From: Arachidicoccus terrestris
Lineage (GTDB): Bacteria > Bacteroidota > Bacteroidia > Chitinophagales > Chitinophagaceae
NCBI RefSeq assembly: GCF_020042345.1
Contig: NZ_CP083387.1
Coordinates: forward strand, 558,001 to 622,000
Length of the DNA: 64,000 bases
Direction: 5' to 3'
Below are positions 37,310-47,341 of the stretch, one piece after another. A model generated the notes under the pieces. That model saw nothing but the letters and a program-made list of their open reading frames with translations. It did no database searches and was not told the DNA's origin. The position numbers and the translations under genes were made by a program. Each line of letters begins with the position of its first letter. Within the stretch, counting starts at the first letter, position 1.

Positions 37310-37437
37310 CGATTCAAAGGTAAGGATCTTTAACTATCCACCAAAAACAATATCTGATACTTTGAGCTAAAATTAATAAAATAAACTTACACCCATATGC
37401 TGAAGCAGCTAATCAGGAATTATTATCCCGCGTTTTC

Positions 37438-38985
37438 TTATTGCTTAGGTTCAATAATTTCAACCTTCCCTTTATTACCTGTTATAGAAGCCAGCGGCGC
37501 CAGAGATGGCCCTTCCAGCACCTCACCGGTTACGGCAAACCGGCTTCCGTGGCAGGGACAATCCCAGGATTGTTCAGCGCTGTTGAACCCAACGATACAT
37601 CCCATATGCGGGCAAACAGCAGATTTAACAATGAGTTTTTTATCCGGTGCCCTGTATACAGCTAATTTATGACCTCCATGATTAATCACTTCGCCCGTTT
37701 CCACCTGTACTTTCGAAAAATCTTTGTCATGATAAGTTCCGATGTCAAGCACCCGCTTGACCAACTTAGCCGCAACGTCGATATTTTCCCGGACAAAGTT
37801 TTTTGCCGACTTAAGCGGATTAAACCTGGAGGGAGAAAATAATGCCGCAAATTCACTTTTCCCTTCCAAAATAAGATCCCTGAGAATGGAGGCGGCAAGC
37901 GTGCCATACACAAGACCATCCGTAGCATATCCGGTGGCTATATATTCACCGGGGCCAGTCTTACCTATATAAGGAAGCAGGTCAGCTGGCCTGTAATGCT
38001 GGCCACCCCAGCAATACACCACTGACTGTACAGGAAAATACTGATAAGCGAATTCCTTCAGTTCTTTAATCAATCTTTCATTATCCATCACATCGCCCGT
38101 CTTGTGCTTTTTACCAATCACCAGCACATACGGCACCTCTTCTATTTCATAAAACCGGACAGAAAATTTCTCATTTTTTAACTGCCCCCAATATATACCG
38201 TTAAAGGCAAGTGCATGGCTTAGCCGGCAAGCAATCCCATATTCCCTGTAAGGGCCTAAAAGCGCCTGCTCAAACATCAAGCCTTTCGGCGTGTGGGTGG
38301 CATGAACGACAGTTTTTGCATGAATGATCCCGTCGCGGGTACGCACGGTAAAATGATCTTTTTCGCGCTGCATCTCTATAACCGGCGAAGCTTCAAATAT
38401 CTTGACAAGTTCAGGGCTTATTTTCTGACTGAGCTCCGTAACATAGCGCAACGGATTAATTTGCATCTGCCCTTCCAGCTTAAAACCTTCAAATGATGGC
38501 AATGGAATTTCATCTCCAGTTGCCTCCCTGACCGGCAAATTTAATTTTCTCGCAGCACGGAATTCCTGCCGGTTAAAATCAATACCATCTGCATCCATAC
38601 TAAATAAATACATATCACAGCGGCGCTGTTTCGCCTCAATAGCATATCTGTTGGTCAAGTCCGCGATGAGTTCAAGTCCCTTCTTCCTGGCCTGAGTAAC
38701 ACTTCGCATCTTCTCTTCATTATATTTATCGCAGAACTCAGTAAGAGAAGTATCCATTAATTCATATAAGTTACCGGTGCTATGTCCCGTCGTGCCCTTT
38801 CCAACCCGGCAAGCCTCTACCACAGTTGACGGCTGACCTTGTTCCGCAAGCAGGGCCGCCAGTGATATACCTGTGATACCTCCGCCGATAATCAAGACAT
38901 CTGTTATATGTTCTGCTGCCAGGCCCGGAAAATCCACTTCCAAACTGTCCGCCTCCCATATTGATCCTGTTGGCCTCATCATCAT
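37438..38985 (-). CDS. FAD-dependent oxidoreductase with C-terminal Rieske domain
   Basis: A 515-residue fusion. Residues about 25-400 are a DAO-type FAD oxidoreductase (DVLIIGGGITGISLAALLAEQG, GKGTTGHSTGNLYEL, ATGYATDGLVYGTLAA). Residues about 425-510 are a Rieske [2Fe-2S] domain with CPHMGC and CPCHGSRF. This architecture is known as a group of proteins annotated as FAD-dependent oxidoreductases with Rieske domain; the substrate is not known. No signal peptide was seen. The ATG overlaps the stop of the next gene upstream (TGATG), implying coupled translation. Confidence 0.9.
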   Translation of the reverse strand: MMMRPTGSIWEADSLEVDFPGLAAEHITDVLIIGGGITGISLAALLAEQGQPSTVVEACRVGKGTTGHSTGNLYELMDTSLTEFCDKYNEEKMRSVTQARKKGLELIADLTNRYAIEAKQRRCDMYLFSMDADGIDFNRQEFRAARKLNLPVREATGDEIPLPSFEGFKLEGQMQINPLRYVTELSQKISPELVKIFEASPVIEMQREKDHFTVRTRDGIIHAKTVVHATHTPKGLMFEQALLGPYREYGIACRLSHALAFNGIYWGQLKNEKFSVRFYEIEEVPYVLVIGKKHKTGDVMDNERLIKELKEFAYQYFPVQSVVYCWGGQHYRPADLLPYIGKTGPGEYIATGYATDGLVYGTLAASILRDLILEGKSEFAALFSPSRFNPLKSAKNFVRENIDVAAKLVKRVLDIGTYHDKDFSKVQVETGEVINHGGHKLAVYRAPDKKLIVKSAVCPHMGCIVGFNSAEQSWDCPCHGSRFAVTGEVLEGPSLAPLASITGNKGKVEIIEPKQ

Positions 38986-39266
38986 CAGGAATTTTCGTCT
39001 TTGTCAATAAACTTATTGAAGTTACTCACCGCTCCTTCCGCTGTTTTCTCCTGATAGAGAAACTGTAACTCTTCCCGGTCAAAGATATCAAAAAACCGGT
39101 CCCATGATATCGCTTCAAGTGAGTCATCTCCGCTATATCCCGGAAAATCGATTCGGAGAATACCGCTATTTTTCTTTTCAGATGTCTTAATGATACTGGG
39201 CTTTCCTTCACGTGCCTCTACCCATTGTTTTATGGTACTGTGATTTGTGGTTGTTGCAGATTTCAT
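38985..39266 (-). CDS. Small conserved protein, often mislabelled branching enzyme
   Basis: A 93-residue protein beginning MKSATTTNHSTIKQWVEA. The pattern ILRIDFPGYSGDDSLEAISWDRFFDIFD and LQFLYQEKTAEGAVSNFNKFID is a conserved small family in many soil bacteria that has been auto-labelled 1,4-alpha-glucan branching enzyme. It has no catalytic domain and the function is unknown. It is translationally coupled to the FAD-Rieske gene. The alternative ATG at 39275 adds three residues. Confidence 0.8.
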   Translation of the reverse strand: MKSATTTNHSTIKQWVEAREGKPSIIKTSEKKNSGILRIDFPGYSGDDSLEAISWDRFFDIFDREELQFLYQEKTAEGAVSNFNKFIDKDENS

Positions 39267-39275
39267 AATGTACAC

Positions 39276-39970
39276 ATTTAATGATTACATTTCAAGAGAG
39301 ATCACCGCTCATAGCGCTCCCCTTATCCCTCACATTTCAGAATGCATGCCAGAAAAATAAGCCATCAGATAGCCTTAAAACTGCATACCCCGCCATCGTT
39401 CTGCCAGCATAGCGGTGGCAATTTATACCCCATATTATTCCAGGGGCGCCCCTCCTCCCTTTGCGTTTATGGAACAACTGATAAAGTGTTTAAAAAAAAC
39501 GGTCAAAGCAGACCATTAACAGGGCAAAACGGCAAGATCGGCTATTCATATTAAACTCATATAAAATGATGCGCACTTAACCGGAAAAAGACATACATCA
39601 GAGATGACTGTTCCCGGCCATGCCCACCTGAGGATCACCAGAAAACCCATACACGCACTGCCTGAAAAAACTGCGACACTAAGGGAGGGGGTCTCGCTTC
39701 CGCATTCTGTGCCAATATTGCTACAATCTGCCGGGTAAAAAAAGTAGGCTGACGATTAAAACCCGGCCTTTAAATTAATTAACTTTTAAAAAACTCGAGA
39801 ACGAATGCTTCAATGTAGCAGATTTCAGTGACAGACCGCCTAACCAGCGCTCTTCCAACTGTAAAACGCTATTTCACGCCCAAAAAATGGACTAAAATTA
39901 GTTGGGATTAAGTAGCGAAGCAAAGAGAGCTGCTTGTTAGATAATTAATAAAATTTAAAACATCCTTTTT
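39276..39970. other. 695-bp divergent intergenic region without a gene
   Basis: No convincing coding frame was found on either strand. It separates the divergent 39266 (minus) and 39971 (plus) genes, so it should hold both promoters. The only structure noted is a 7-bp inverted repeat GCCGGGT/ACCCGGC (39730-39736 with 39761-39767) followed by T-rich DNA, which might be a weak terminator of an unseen rightward transcript. Confidence 0.5.
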
Positions 39971-41080
39971 ATGAAAATTGCACAAATTGCACCTTTAATT
40001 GAAGCGGTTCCACCCAGATTTTATGGCGGTACAGAAAGAGTTGTACACTATCTGACGGAGGAGTTGGTGGCCATGGGGCATGATGTAACGCTGTTTGCCA
40101 GCGGCGACTCCCGTACCAGTGCATCTCTCGTTCCTGTAGTGGGCAAGTGCCTTAGAATGGATAACCAATGCAGCAATCCGATTTCTTATCAGGTCATTCA
40201 ATTAAAGGAAGTGATGGCACGGGCGCATGAATTTGACTTACTGCATTTTCATACAGACTTCCTGCATTTTCCCTGGTTGGAGCATAGTAACATACCGCAT
40301 ATAACGACACTTCACGGCCGGCAGGATCTGGCAGAAAATATGGCTATATATAGGAATTTTCCCAATGAAAGAATTGTCTCAATTTCAAATAATCAACGTA
40401 TACCGTTGCCTGGTGCCGGATGGCTTTCAACCGTCTACCATGGCATTCCTCAAGATCTGCATCATACCGGAAAGGGACGAGGCGGCTACCTGGCTTTTCT
40501 GGGAAGGATTTCACCGGAAAAGGGAATTGAACAAGCGATTGAAATAGCGATTGGCGCGAATATTCCATTGAGAATAGCGGCCAAAATCGACCCCTCTGAA
40601 GTGGATTACTTTGACCGCAACATAAAACATTTACTACATCACCCGCTCGTCGAATTCATCGGTGAAATAGGCGAAGCAGAAAAAACTGATTTTCTGGGTG
40701 AGGCAAAAGCGTTGCTGTTCCCTATTTGCTGGGAAGAGCCCTTCGGAATGGTACTTATAGAAGCAATGAGTTGCGGCACACCGGTGATCGCCTATCCACG
40801 CGGTTCAGTTCCTGAAATACTGCGTGACGGCACCGATGGATTTCTGGTGAAGACACCTCAGCAGGCCATCAGAGCCATTAAATGGGTGGATCAGTTAAAC
40901 AGAGACACCATACGAAGAAACTTCGAAAACCGGTTTACCGCCAATAAAATGGCCACCGCTTATATACGTACCTATCATCAGGTCATTGAGTCCATTCAAG
41001 AAAAAAACAGGCATCTGCCCTTAAGAAAAAATAATTGGAATAATGCGCTCAGTCAACAACTGGTCACAAAGATCATATAA
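39971..41080 (+). CDS. Glycosyltransferase family 4 protein
   Basis: A 369-residue GT-B fold enzyme using an activated sugar. N-terminal domain: IAQIAPLIEAVPPRFYGGTERVVHYL. C-terminal donor-site features are LAFLGRISPEKGIEQAIEIA and the E-x7-E motif in EPFGMVLIEAMSCGTPVIAY. The sequence matches the type often found beside bacterial glycogen-debranching-like enzymes. The adjacent amylo-alpha-1,6-glucosidase gene is 29 bases downstream, which suggests a shared pathway in glucan or compatible-solute metabolism; the precise product is unknown. Confidence 0.88.
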   Translation: MKIAQIAPLIEAVPPRFYGGTERVVHYLTEELVAMGHDVTLFASGDSRTSASLVPVVGKCLRMDNQCSNPISYQVIQLKEVMARAHEFDLLHFHTDFLHFPWLEHSNIPHITTLHGRQDLAENMAIYRNFPNERIVSISNNQRIPLPGAGWLSTVYHGIPQDLHHTGKGRGGYLAFLGRISPEKGIEQAIEIAIGANIPLRIAAKIDPSEVDYFDRNIKHLLHHPLVEFIGEIGEAEKTDFLGEAKALLFPICWEEPFGMVLIEAMSCGTPVIAYPRGSVPEILRDGTDGFLVKTPQQAIRAIKWVDQLNRDTIRRNFENRFTANKMATAYIRTYHQVIESIQEKNRHLPLRKNNWNNALSQQLVTKII

Positions 41081-41109
41081 AGTGCGCGAAGAAAAAATCA
41101 ATAACAGGT

Positions 41110-43338
41110 ATGGATTTATTATCAAATAATACGACCGACACCCAATTAAAATCGCAGCAGGAACATAAACTCGACCGCGACAGATATCATATCCAGCCAG
41201 ATAGCAGACATCGCGGTGATCATATCAGCGTATTGAACCATGCCAACAGTTTTGCATTAATGGATAGCTGGGGCGATATCTATCCGGATAAATCAGGGTC
41301 AGACGGCATCTACCACAGAGGCACGAGGTTTATCAATGAGTGGGTGCTGCGTGTCGATACAAAAAAGCCACTGCTTTTAGGCAGCACCATTAAACAGCAT
41401 AATAATATTCATTCAGTCGATCTGACCAATCCGGTACTGGCCAGCGGCAAAATCCCTGAAAATACGATTCATATATTCAGGCACCAACTAATGCGGGATG
41501 AGGGATTTTATGAAAGAATCACCTGTGTAAACTACAATGAAAGCGATGTATCATTTTCACTATCTCTGTATTACAACGGAGACTTTAAAGACATTTTTGA
41601 GATCCGGGGTACGAAAAGGCAATTGTCACCGGGGCCGGTCAGTAAAATCTGCCAGGAGCATACAGGTACTGTTCTCATTGAATATACCGGACGTGACAAT
41701 ATACAAAGAACTGCTGTAATTGATTATGAAGGAAGCATACATGCCAATTGCAAAGCACAGAAAATGCTCATTCCGGTACACCTCCAACCCCACGAACAGC
41801 GACATTTTCAAATAGCCATTCACTTCGGCATCGATCAGCAAACCGCCCCGCCATTATGCTTTGAAACTGCGAAGCAACAGATCCTGCAAGACAGATACCA
41901 TCATGACCTTCAATGGGCGCAGGTGGTTTCAAAAGACATAGAACTGAATAACTGGATCAATAGAGCTTACACAGATTTGTTTTCCCTGTATGCGAAAGTG
42001 GGTAAAAACCATTATATATATGCAGGTGTCCCCTGGTTTAATACGCCATTCGGCAGAGACGGCATTATCACAGCTATAGAGGTGCTGTGGATACAGCCTG
42101 ACCTTGCCAAAAATGTATTAAAGTTCCTGGCGGACTGGCAAGCTCAGAACAAATCAGAGGACAATGACGCCGAACCGGGCAAGATCCTGCACGAAGCGAG
42201 AGAAGGCGAAATGGCCAATACCGGTGAAATCCCCTTTAAACGCTACTACGGCACTGTCGATGCAACGCCACTTTTTATTATACTGGCCGGCAAATATTAT
42301 AAAAGGTCCGGTGACCTGGGCTTTATCAAGCGTATCTGGGAATCGGTATTAGATGCGCTGAAATGGATGGATCAATATGGCGATCAAGACGAGGATCTAT
42401 TTGTTGAGTATCAGTTTAAGAACCCGGATGCACTCACCAATCAGGGCTGGAAGGATTCTGTTGATTCAATTATGCATGAAGACGGCACGCTGGCCCAAAG
42501 CCCTATTGCCTTATGTGAAGTTCAGGGATACGTCTACCAGGCAAAACTATTGGCCTCAGAGATGGCTACAGCACTGAACGACGACCTCTTTGCAGAAAAA
42601 CTATCCAACGAAGCAGAGGCTATTAAAAGGAAGTTCAATGAGATATTCTGGGATAGCCAGATGAACTGTTATGTACTGGCACTTGACGGCCAAAAAACAC
42701 CTTGCCGCGTTTGCGCTTCCAACGCCGGCCACGCGCTATTCACAGGCATCGCCGATGACGATAAGGCCCGTCAAACCATGCAAACGCTCCTATCAGAGAA
42801 AATGTTCAGCCACTGGGGCATAAGGACCCTGGCCACCGACGCCGTAAAATATAATCCGATGTCCTATCATAATGGCTCTATCTGGCCACACGACAATGCC
42901 CTTATTGCGATGGGCTTTGCCAGATACGGCTTTAAATCGGCGGTAATACAGGTTTTTAACGGGCTTTTTGAGGCGACCACCTTTATTGATCTGCACCGTT
43001 TACCGGAACTGTTTTGCGGACTCAAAAAAAGAAACGGAGAGGGCCCCACCGCTTATCCTGTTGCCTGCTCACCCCAGGCCTGGGCTGTCGGCAGTATATT
43101 TTTACTGCTGGAATCCTTACTGGGCATGGAGATAAACGCACAAAGAAAACAGATTATTTTCCATGATCCATTACTGCCGCAAAAAGTGCAGCAACTGCAC
43201 ATCCAACACCTTTCACTGGGTTCGTTCACATGTGATGTCATCATCAGCGCCAACGCCTTAACTACGCCGGAAATAACGATCGATCATCTTTCTAAGGGTT
43301 GGACATTTCGGACATTAGACACCGGCAAGTTTTGGTAA
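41110..43338 (+). CDS. Amylo-alpha-1,6-glucosidase / glycogen-debranching-type enzyme
   Basis: A 742-residue protein with the N-terminal glycogen-debranching beta domain (residues about 25-260, including SWGDIYPDKSGSDGIYHRGTRF) and an (alpha/alpha)6 catalytic domain (about 300-730). Features are AGVPWFNTPFGRDGIITAIEVLW (the Asp-containing loop), GEIPFKRYYGTVDATPLFIILAGKY, QGWKDSVDSIMHEDG and PMSYHNGSIWPHDNALIAMGF. These proteins hydrolyse alpha-1,6 branches or related glucosides. Specificity cannot be read. It is in an operon with GT4 and Nei. Confidence 0.88.
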   Translation: MDLLSNNTTDTQLKSQQEHKLDRDRYHIQPDSRHRGDHISVLNHANSFALMDSWGDIYPDKSGSDGIYHRGTRFINEWVLRVDTKKPLLLGSTIKQHNNIHSVDLTNPVLASGKIPENTIHIFRHQLMRDEGFYERITCVNYNESDVSFSLSLYYNGDFKDIFEIRGTKRQLSPGPVSKICQEHTGTVLIEYTGRDNIQRTAVIDYEGSIHANCKAQKMLIPVHLQPHEQRHFQIAIHFGIDQQTAPPLCFETAKQQILQDRYHHDLQWAQVVSKDIELNNWINRAYTDLFSLYAKVGKNHYIYAGVPWFNTPFGRDGIITAIEVLWIQPDLAKNVLKFLADWQAQNKSEDNDAEPGKILHEAREGEMANTGEIPFKRYYGTVDATPLFIILAGKYYKRSGDLGFIKRIWESVLDALKWMDQYGDQDEDLFVEYQFKNPDALTNQGWKDSVDSIMHEDGTLAQSPIALCEVQGYVYQAKLLASEMATALNDDLFAEKLSNEAEAIKRKFNEIFWDSQMNCYVLALDGQKTPCRVCASNAGHALFTGIADDDKARQTMQTLLSEKMFSHWGIRTLATDAVKYNPMSYHNGSIWPHDNALIAMGFARYGFKSAVIQVFNGLFEATTFIDLHRLPELFCGLKKRNGEGPTAYPVACSPQAWAVGSIFLLLESLLGMEINAQRKQIIFHDPLLPQKVQQLHIQHLSLGSFTCDVIISANALTTPEITIDHLSKGWTFRTLDTGKFW

Positions 43339-43378
43339 GCAGGCAAATTTGAATCAAATAAAAAATAAAAGCTACATT

Positions 43379-44122
43379 ATGCCAGAAGGTCCTACACTTG
43401 TTATTCTGAAAGAAGCTTTGCAACCTTTTAAAAACAAAAAAGTACTGAAAGTGGAAGGCAATAGCAAAGAACCGATTGCAACAATGAGCGGCAAAATCCT
43501 AAAAGATATCCGCACTTGGGGTAAGCAGCTTTTATTATGTTTTAGCGGCTTTACACTTCGTGTCCATTTTTTACTTTTTGGATCATATACGATTAACGAA
43601 CCCAAAGAGAACAGAACACCAAGAGTAAGCCTCCAATTCAAAAACGGAACGGTTTATTTCTATGCAGCCTCCATCCGCTTCCTGGAAGGCGATCTGGACG
43701 ATCTGTATCCCTGGGAAGCCGACATAATGGCCGACACCTGGAATCCGAAGAGGACAAAAAAATTGCTTTCAGCCCAGCCAGATCTGTTGGTTTGCGATGC
43801 GCTTTTAACCCAGGAACTGTTTGCCGGCTCAGGCAATATCATAAAAAATGAAGTGCTTTTCAGAAAACGGATCCACCCTTTGAATACCATTGGTGATTTA
43901 CCGCCCGCCCAATTGAGCGCGGTCATTAAGGACGTACGTCAATATGGTTTTTTATTCTTAAAATGGAAACAACAATTTGTGTTGAGAAAGCATTGGTGTG
44001 TCCATAACAAATCGATCTGTCCGAGATGCCAGATCCCTTTAAAACGGGCTTATCTTGGCAAATTTAAAAGAAGGACTTTTTATTGTGAGAATTGTCAAGT
44101 ATTATATAACAAGGATCAATAG
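43379..44122 (+). CDS. Fpg/Nei-family DNA glycosylase/AP lyase
   Basis: A 247-residue base-excision repair enzyme. The start at 43379 is chosen because it gives MPEGP, in which Pro2 (after Met removal) is the catalytic nucleophile and Glu3 is required. The frame is open 30 bases upstream but that would destroy the active site. A helix-two-turn-helix region is followed by a zinc finger with CPRC and CENC cysteine pairs. It is likely a distant Nei-type (Bacteroidota) member; oxidised pyrimidine preference is inference. It converges with ligD, 33 bases away. Confidence 0.9.
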   Translation: MPEGPTLVILKEALQPFKNKKVLKVEGNSKEPIATMSGKILKDIRTWGKQLLLCFSGFTLRVHFLLFGSYTINEPKENRTPRVSLQFKNGTVYFYAASIRFLEGDLDDLYPWEADIMADTWNPKRTKKLLSAQPDLLVCDALLTQELFAGSGNIIKNEVLFRKRIHPLNTIGDLPPAQLSAVIKDVRQYGFLFLKWKQQFVLRKHWCVHNKSICPRCQIPLKRAYLGKFKRRTFYCENCQVLYNKDQ

Positions 44123-44155
44123 ACCATACTCCTCGAAATCCTTCGACAGGTCGCA

Positions 44156-47047
44156 TTATTCTATCTGGCTCAGAATCTTTTTAAGATTGATGCCCTTTCC
44201 CAGAACCGGCTTGAACAAGTCTCCCATTTCCCGTACTCTTGCCAGTGCGTTGTTTATAGTAAAATCTTCCCTTTTAAGTCCTGCTTTCACTTCCGACCAA
44301 TCCAAGGGCATAGATACCGTTGCACCTGGCTTCGGTCGGACCGAATAAGGCGCAGCAATAGTTGCCTGCGGACGGTTTTGCAAAAAATCCAGGTACATTT
44401 TTCCTTGCCTGTCGGCTACCGCTCTTTCCAATGTGGTAAACCCCGGAAGCCGTTCGTGGACCATAGAAACGATCAATTTCGCGAATATCTTGGATTGTTC
44501 GTAGCTATACTTATTGCCAAGGGGAATATACACATGCATGCCGCTGGCGCCACTGGTTTTTGGATATCCCTCCACGCCCAGGCCCTCTAATACATCACGT
44601 GTCGCGAGAGCAGCCGTTATGACTTCTTCAAATGCCTTCTGCCCCTTTTTGTTTTTGTCCGGGTCCAGATCTATGATACACCAGGTCGGGTTATCAGGTT
44701 TCTTCACCGTACTACTCCAGGGGTTCATTTCAATACAGCCCAGTGAGGCCATATATAACAAAGAAGCCAGACCGTCTGCCACTAAAAAATGTTTGTCTGT
44801 TTTATCTCCCTCACTATGGTACAAGTAAAGGCTTACCCAGTCAGGAACTTTTCCGGTGACATCCTTTTGATAGAAATTCTGCCCTGTGATTCCATCCGGA
44901 AAACGGTTGAGTGACTGAGGCCTACCTTTAAGATAGGGCAGAATAAAGGAAGCGATCTGATAATAGTAGTTGATGAGCGCCCGCTTTTCAATTTTTTCCT
45001 TTTTCCAATATAATTTATTCAGGTTCGTAAACTGCAGTTGTTGCCCGCCCACGGTCTTGACCTGGGTTTTTTCTGTAGGGTTGAGCAAGGTTTTTTCTCC
45101 CGGGTCTGCTGCCGGTACAGACAGCATGTCCTTCATGTTCTTGTTGGTCGTTTTTGTTGACAGCTCCTTGCCCGAAGGTTTGCGTGCGGTTTTCTTTGCG
45201 GCTTCTTTTTTAGGATTCATTTTACGATCAGTTTGTTTGAGTAATTGCTTTGTGTTGCTTTCTTTTTCCAAAACAACGTCCTTTGGACGCTTATCCGCAC
45301 GAAGTCCTTTAAAAGAAGGATGCCGGAATAACCCATCCGTTGTCCGTTCACGATAGCTCACCTCCCCTATAAGCCTGGGATGTAACCAGGTAACATCGCT
45401 GCCGGGCGGACTGGGACGAAACCGGGAAGGTTTGTCAATATCCGGAACAGTGGATAATGGACTGGTTTTTCTGATATGTGGCTTAAATGCCCTCAATAGG
45501 GTTTCCTGTTCTTTATCGCTAAATCCGGTACCCACTTTACCGGCATACTGAAGCGTTCCGTCCTTATAGACACCCAGCAGCAAAGAACTAAACTTTTTTG
45601 AAGAGCCTTTATTGAGCGTGTAACCAATGATAATCGCTTCCTGCCTTTGTTCTACTTTAACTTTCAACCAGAATTTAGACCGGTGGCCCGTTTCGTAAAT
45701 ACTGTCACGTTTTTTCGCCACCATGCCTTCCAGTCCGAGGCTGGCTGCGCTGGCGAGAAATTTTTTACCCTCGCCCTGGACGCTATATCCCAGGCGGATG
45801 TTAGAATGATCGCCGGTTTTCATTACCGCCTTTAAAACGATCTGCCGAATAAAAACGGGGAGCGCCCGCAAATCCTTCCCTTGGTACCATAAAAGGTCAA
45901 AAACATAATAAAGCAAAGCGCCGTCCGCTTCACTGCGCCAGTTCTGCAACGCGCCGAACTGCGGCATGCCAGCCTTGTCTACGACGACAAGCTCTCCGTC
46001 CAGCACCATCGCCTCCTTAACGCTTTCCAGCGACCCCTTAATGGGATAATACTTCTCTTCAAAATCTTTCTGATTACGACTTTTAATGTGGACGGTCGTT
46101 TTGCGTTTGCTTTTGCCCGTAACTTCCACATAAGCGATCGCCCGGTATCCATCCCACTTGATCTCAAAATTCCAGTCTGGATCGTCAAATGGGGCATTGA
46201 CCAGTGTAGCCAACATCGGATCTATATTAGAAGGCATGGGGGTATCCGGCAGCCGCCCGAGCATTTGTCTCCAGTCCGCCTCTTCCGCGTCAGATAAGCT
46301 GTCACTGGTCGCTGTATCATTTGTAGCAGCCTGCCGTTTACTTCCTTTACTTTTCTTCCGGTCTGCTGCTGTGGCTTTTCCAGTCGCCTGCTTTGTCTTC
46401 TTTTGGGAACCCGCCACTGTTCTAGCCGTGCTTTTTCCATAAGTCCTGTCTGGCGCCTTTTCCATTTGAGCGATCGTCTTGCCGCTTACAACCGATTTAT
46501 CCATCCGGGTAAGATCCTTTTTGCTGACGGTCTCATCTTTATGTTTAATGAGCAGCCAGGCATTCTCAGCCATATTTCCGCCATGGGTCTTAACCAGCGC
46601 AAATTCTCCGGAAAGCTTCTGGCCATGCAGTCTAAATTTAAGATCACCTGACTTAAGTCCGGCAAGCAAAGATTTCTCCATTGTCTTTTTACCTTTTCCG
46701 GCAGCTCCGTCAATAGGCTCATAGGTACCTTCGTCCCATACGATGACGGTACCGGCGCCGTAGTTTCCTTTAGGGATAATTCCCTCAAAATTTCTATAGT
46801 CATAAGGATGATCCTCTACCTGCATTGCCAGACGTTTTATGGCCGGGTCAAGCGAAGGCCCCTTCGGTACGGCCCAACTTTTCAAAACGCCATCCATCTC
46901 CAGGCGAAAGTCATAATGCAGCCTGGAGGCAACATGTTTTTGGATCACAAAATGCAATTTGCCACCTTCGGACCTGCCTCCTTTGGGTTCAGGCGTCTGA
47001 TCGAAATGGCGCTTTTCCGCATACTTTTTAAGACTTTTATTTGGCAT
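44156..47047 (-). CDS. ligD: ATP-dependent DNA ligase LigD (NHEJ)
   Basis: A 963-residue multi-domain end-joining enzyme. Domain order is N-terminal 3'-phosphoesterase (about residues 25-155, FVIQKHVASRLHYDFRLEMDG and NYGAGTVIVWDEGTY), a Lys-rich linker, ATP ligase (about 255-560, catalytic Lys297 in EIKWDGYR, then OB domain) and a C-terminal primase-polymerase (about 665-963, with NKLYW and IDLDPDKN). This order is as in Pseudomonas, not as in Mycobacterium. The start is the ATG at 47047; the 19 residues further upstream are not family-like. Ku is encoded 2.9 kb away. Confidence 0.95.
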   Translation of the reverse strand: MPNKSLKKYAEKRHFDQTPEPKGGRSEGGKLHFVIQKHVASRLHYDFRLEMDGVLKSWAVPKGPSLDPAIKRLAMQVEDHPYDYRNFEGIIPKGNYGAGTVIVWDEGTYEPIDGAAGKGKKTMEKSLLAGLKSGDLKFRLHGQKLSGEFALVKTHGGNMAENAWLLIKHKDETVSKKDLTRMDKSVVSGKTIAQMEKAPDRTYGKSTARTVAGSQKKTKQATGKATAADRKKSKGSKRQAATNDTATSDSLSDAEEADWRQMLGRLPDTPMPSNIDPMLATLVNAPFDDPDWNFEIKWDGYRAIAYVEVTGKSKRKTTVHIKSRNQKDFEEKYYPIKGSLESVKEAMVLDGELVVVDKAGMPQFGALQNWRSEADGALLYYVFDLLWYQGKDLRALPVFIRQIVLKAVMKTGDHSNIRLGYSVQGEGKKFLASAASLGLEGMVAKKRDSIYETGHRSKFWLKVKVEQRQEAIIIGYTLNKGSSKKFSSLLLGVYKDGTLQYAGKVGTGFSDKEQETLLRAFKPHIRKTSPLSTVPDIDKPSRFRPSPPGSDVTWLHPRLIGEVSYRERTTDGLFRHPSFKGLRADKRPKDVVLEKESNTKQLLKQTDRKMNPKKEAAKKTARKPSGKELSTKTTNKNMKDMLSVPAADPGEKTLLNPTEKTQVKTVGGQQLQFTNLNKLYWKKEKIEKRALINYYYQIASFILPYLKGRPQSLNRFPDGITGQNFYQKDVTGKVPDWVSLYLYHSEGDKTDKHFLVADGLASLLYMASLGCIEMNPWSSTVKKPDNPTWCIIDLDPDKNKKGQKAFEEVITAALATRDVLEGLGVEGYPKTSGASGMHVYIPLGNKYSYEQSKIFAKLIVSMVHERLPGFTTLERAVADRQGKMYLDFLQNRPQATIAAPYSVRPKPGATVSMPLDWSEVKAGLKREDFTINNALARVREMGDLFKPVLGKGINLKKILSQIE

Positions 47048-47116
47048 AGTCAAGTATTTTTGATTTAGGAGCAGATAGAAAGGAATACAGTTTAGAAAGT
47101 ACATAATCCATGCCGA

Positions 47117-47254
47117 TTATATATCTACTTTGTAGCACGCCCTGGCGCCCTCAGGCAAGCGGGGAAGAATTTCTACAATCCAGTGATCATCTAACATACC
47201 TTTGTTCGGATTCCAAATATTTTCAATTAGTTTAAGACGCGATCTATAGAGCAT
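47117..47254 (-). CDS. Possible 45-residue protein upstream of ligD
   Basis: A 45-codon frame from MLYRSRLKLIENIWNPNKG to a stop at 47117, with a natural-looking composition (HWIVEILPRLPEGARACYKV). It lies 69 bases upstream of ligD on the same strand. The frame is open further upstream (to 47383) but overlaps the divergent NDH-2 gene there. No family was recognised. It may be spurious. Confidence 0.3.
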   Translation of the reverse strand: MLYRSRLKLIENIWNPNKGMLDDHWIVEILPRLPEGARACYKVDI

Positions 47255-47341
47255 GTCAGAAATTATCGGTAAATTGCCTGAAGAAAATACATTCAAATGA
47301 TATGCCTTGAATGGCCATATTAAGGCAGAAAAACAGACGCC

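Noticed and set aside
39342-39554. A 70-codon frame in the divergent gap before the GT4 gene
   Set aside because: Composition is not protein-like and there is no start context or homology that I recognise; it is probably chance.
40365-40547. Short frames within the GT4 and LigD genes as possible nested genes
   Set aside because: They are out-of-frame shadows with no promoter or family support.
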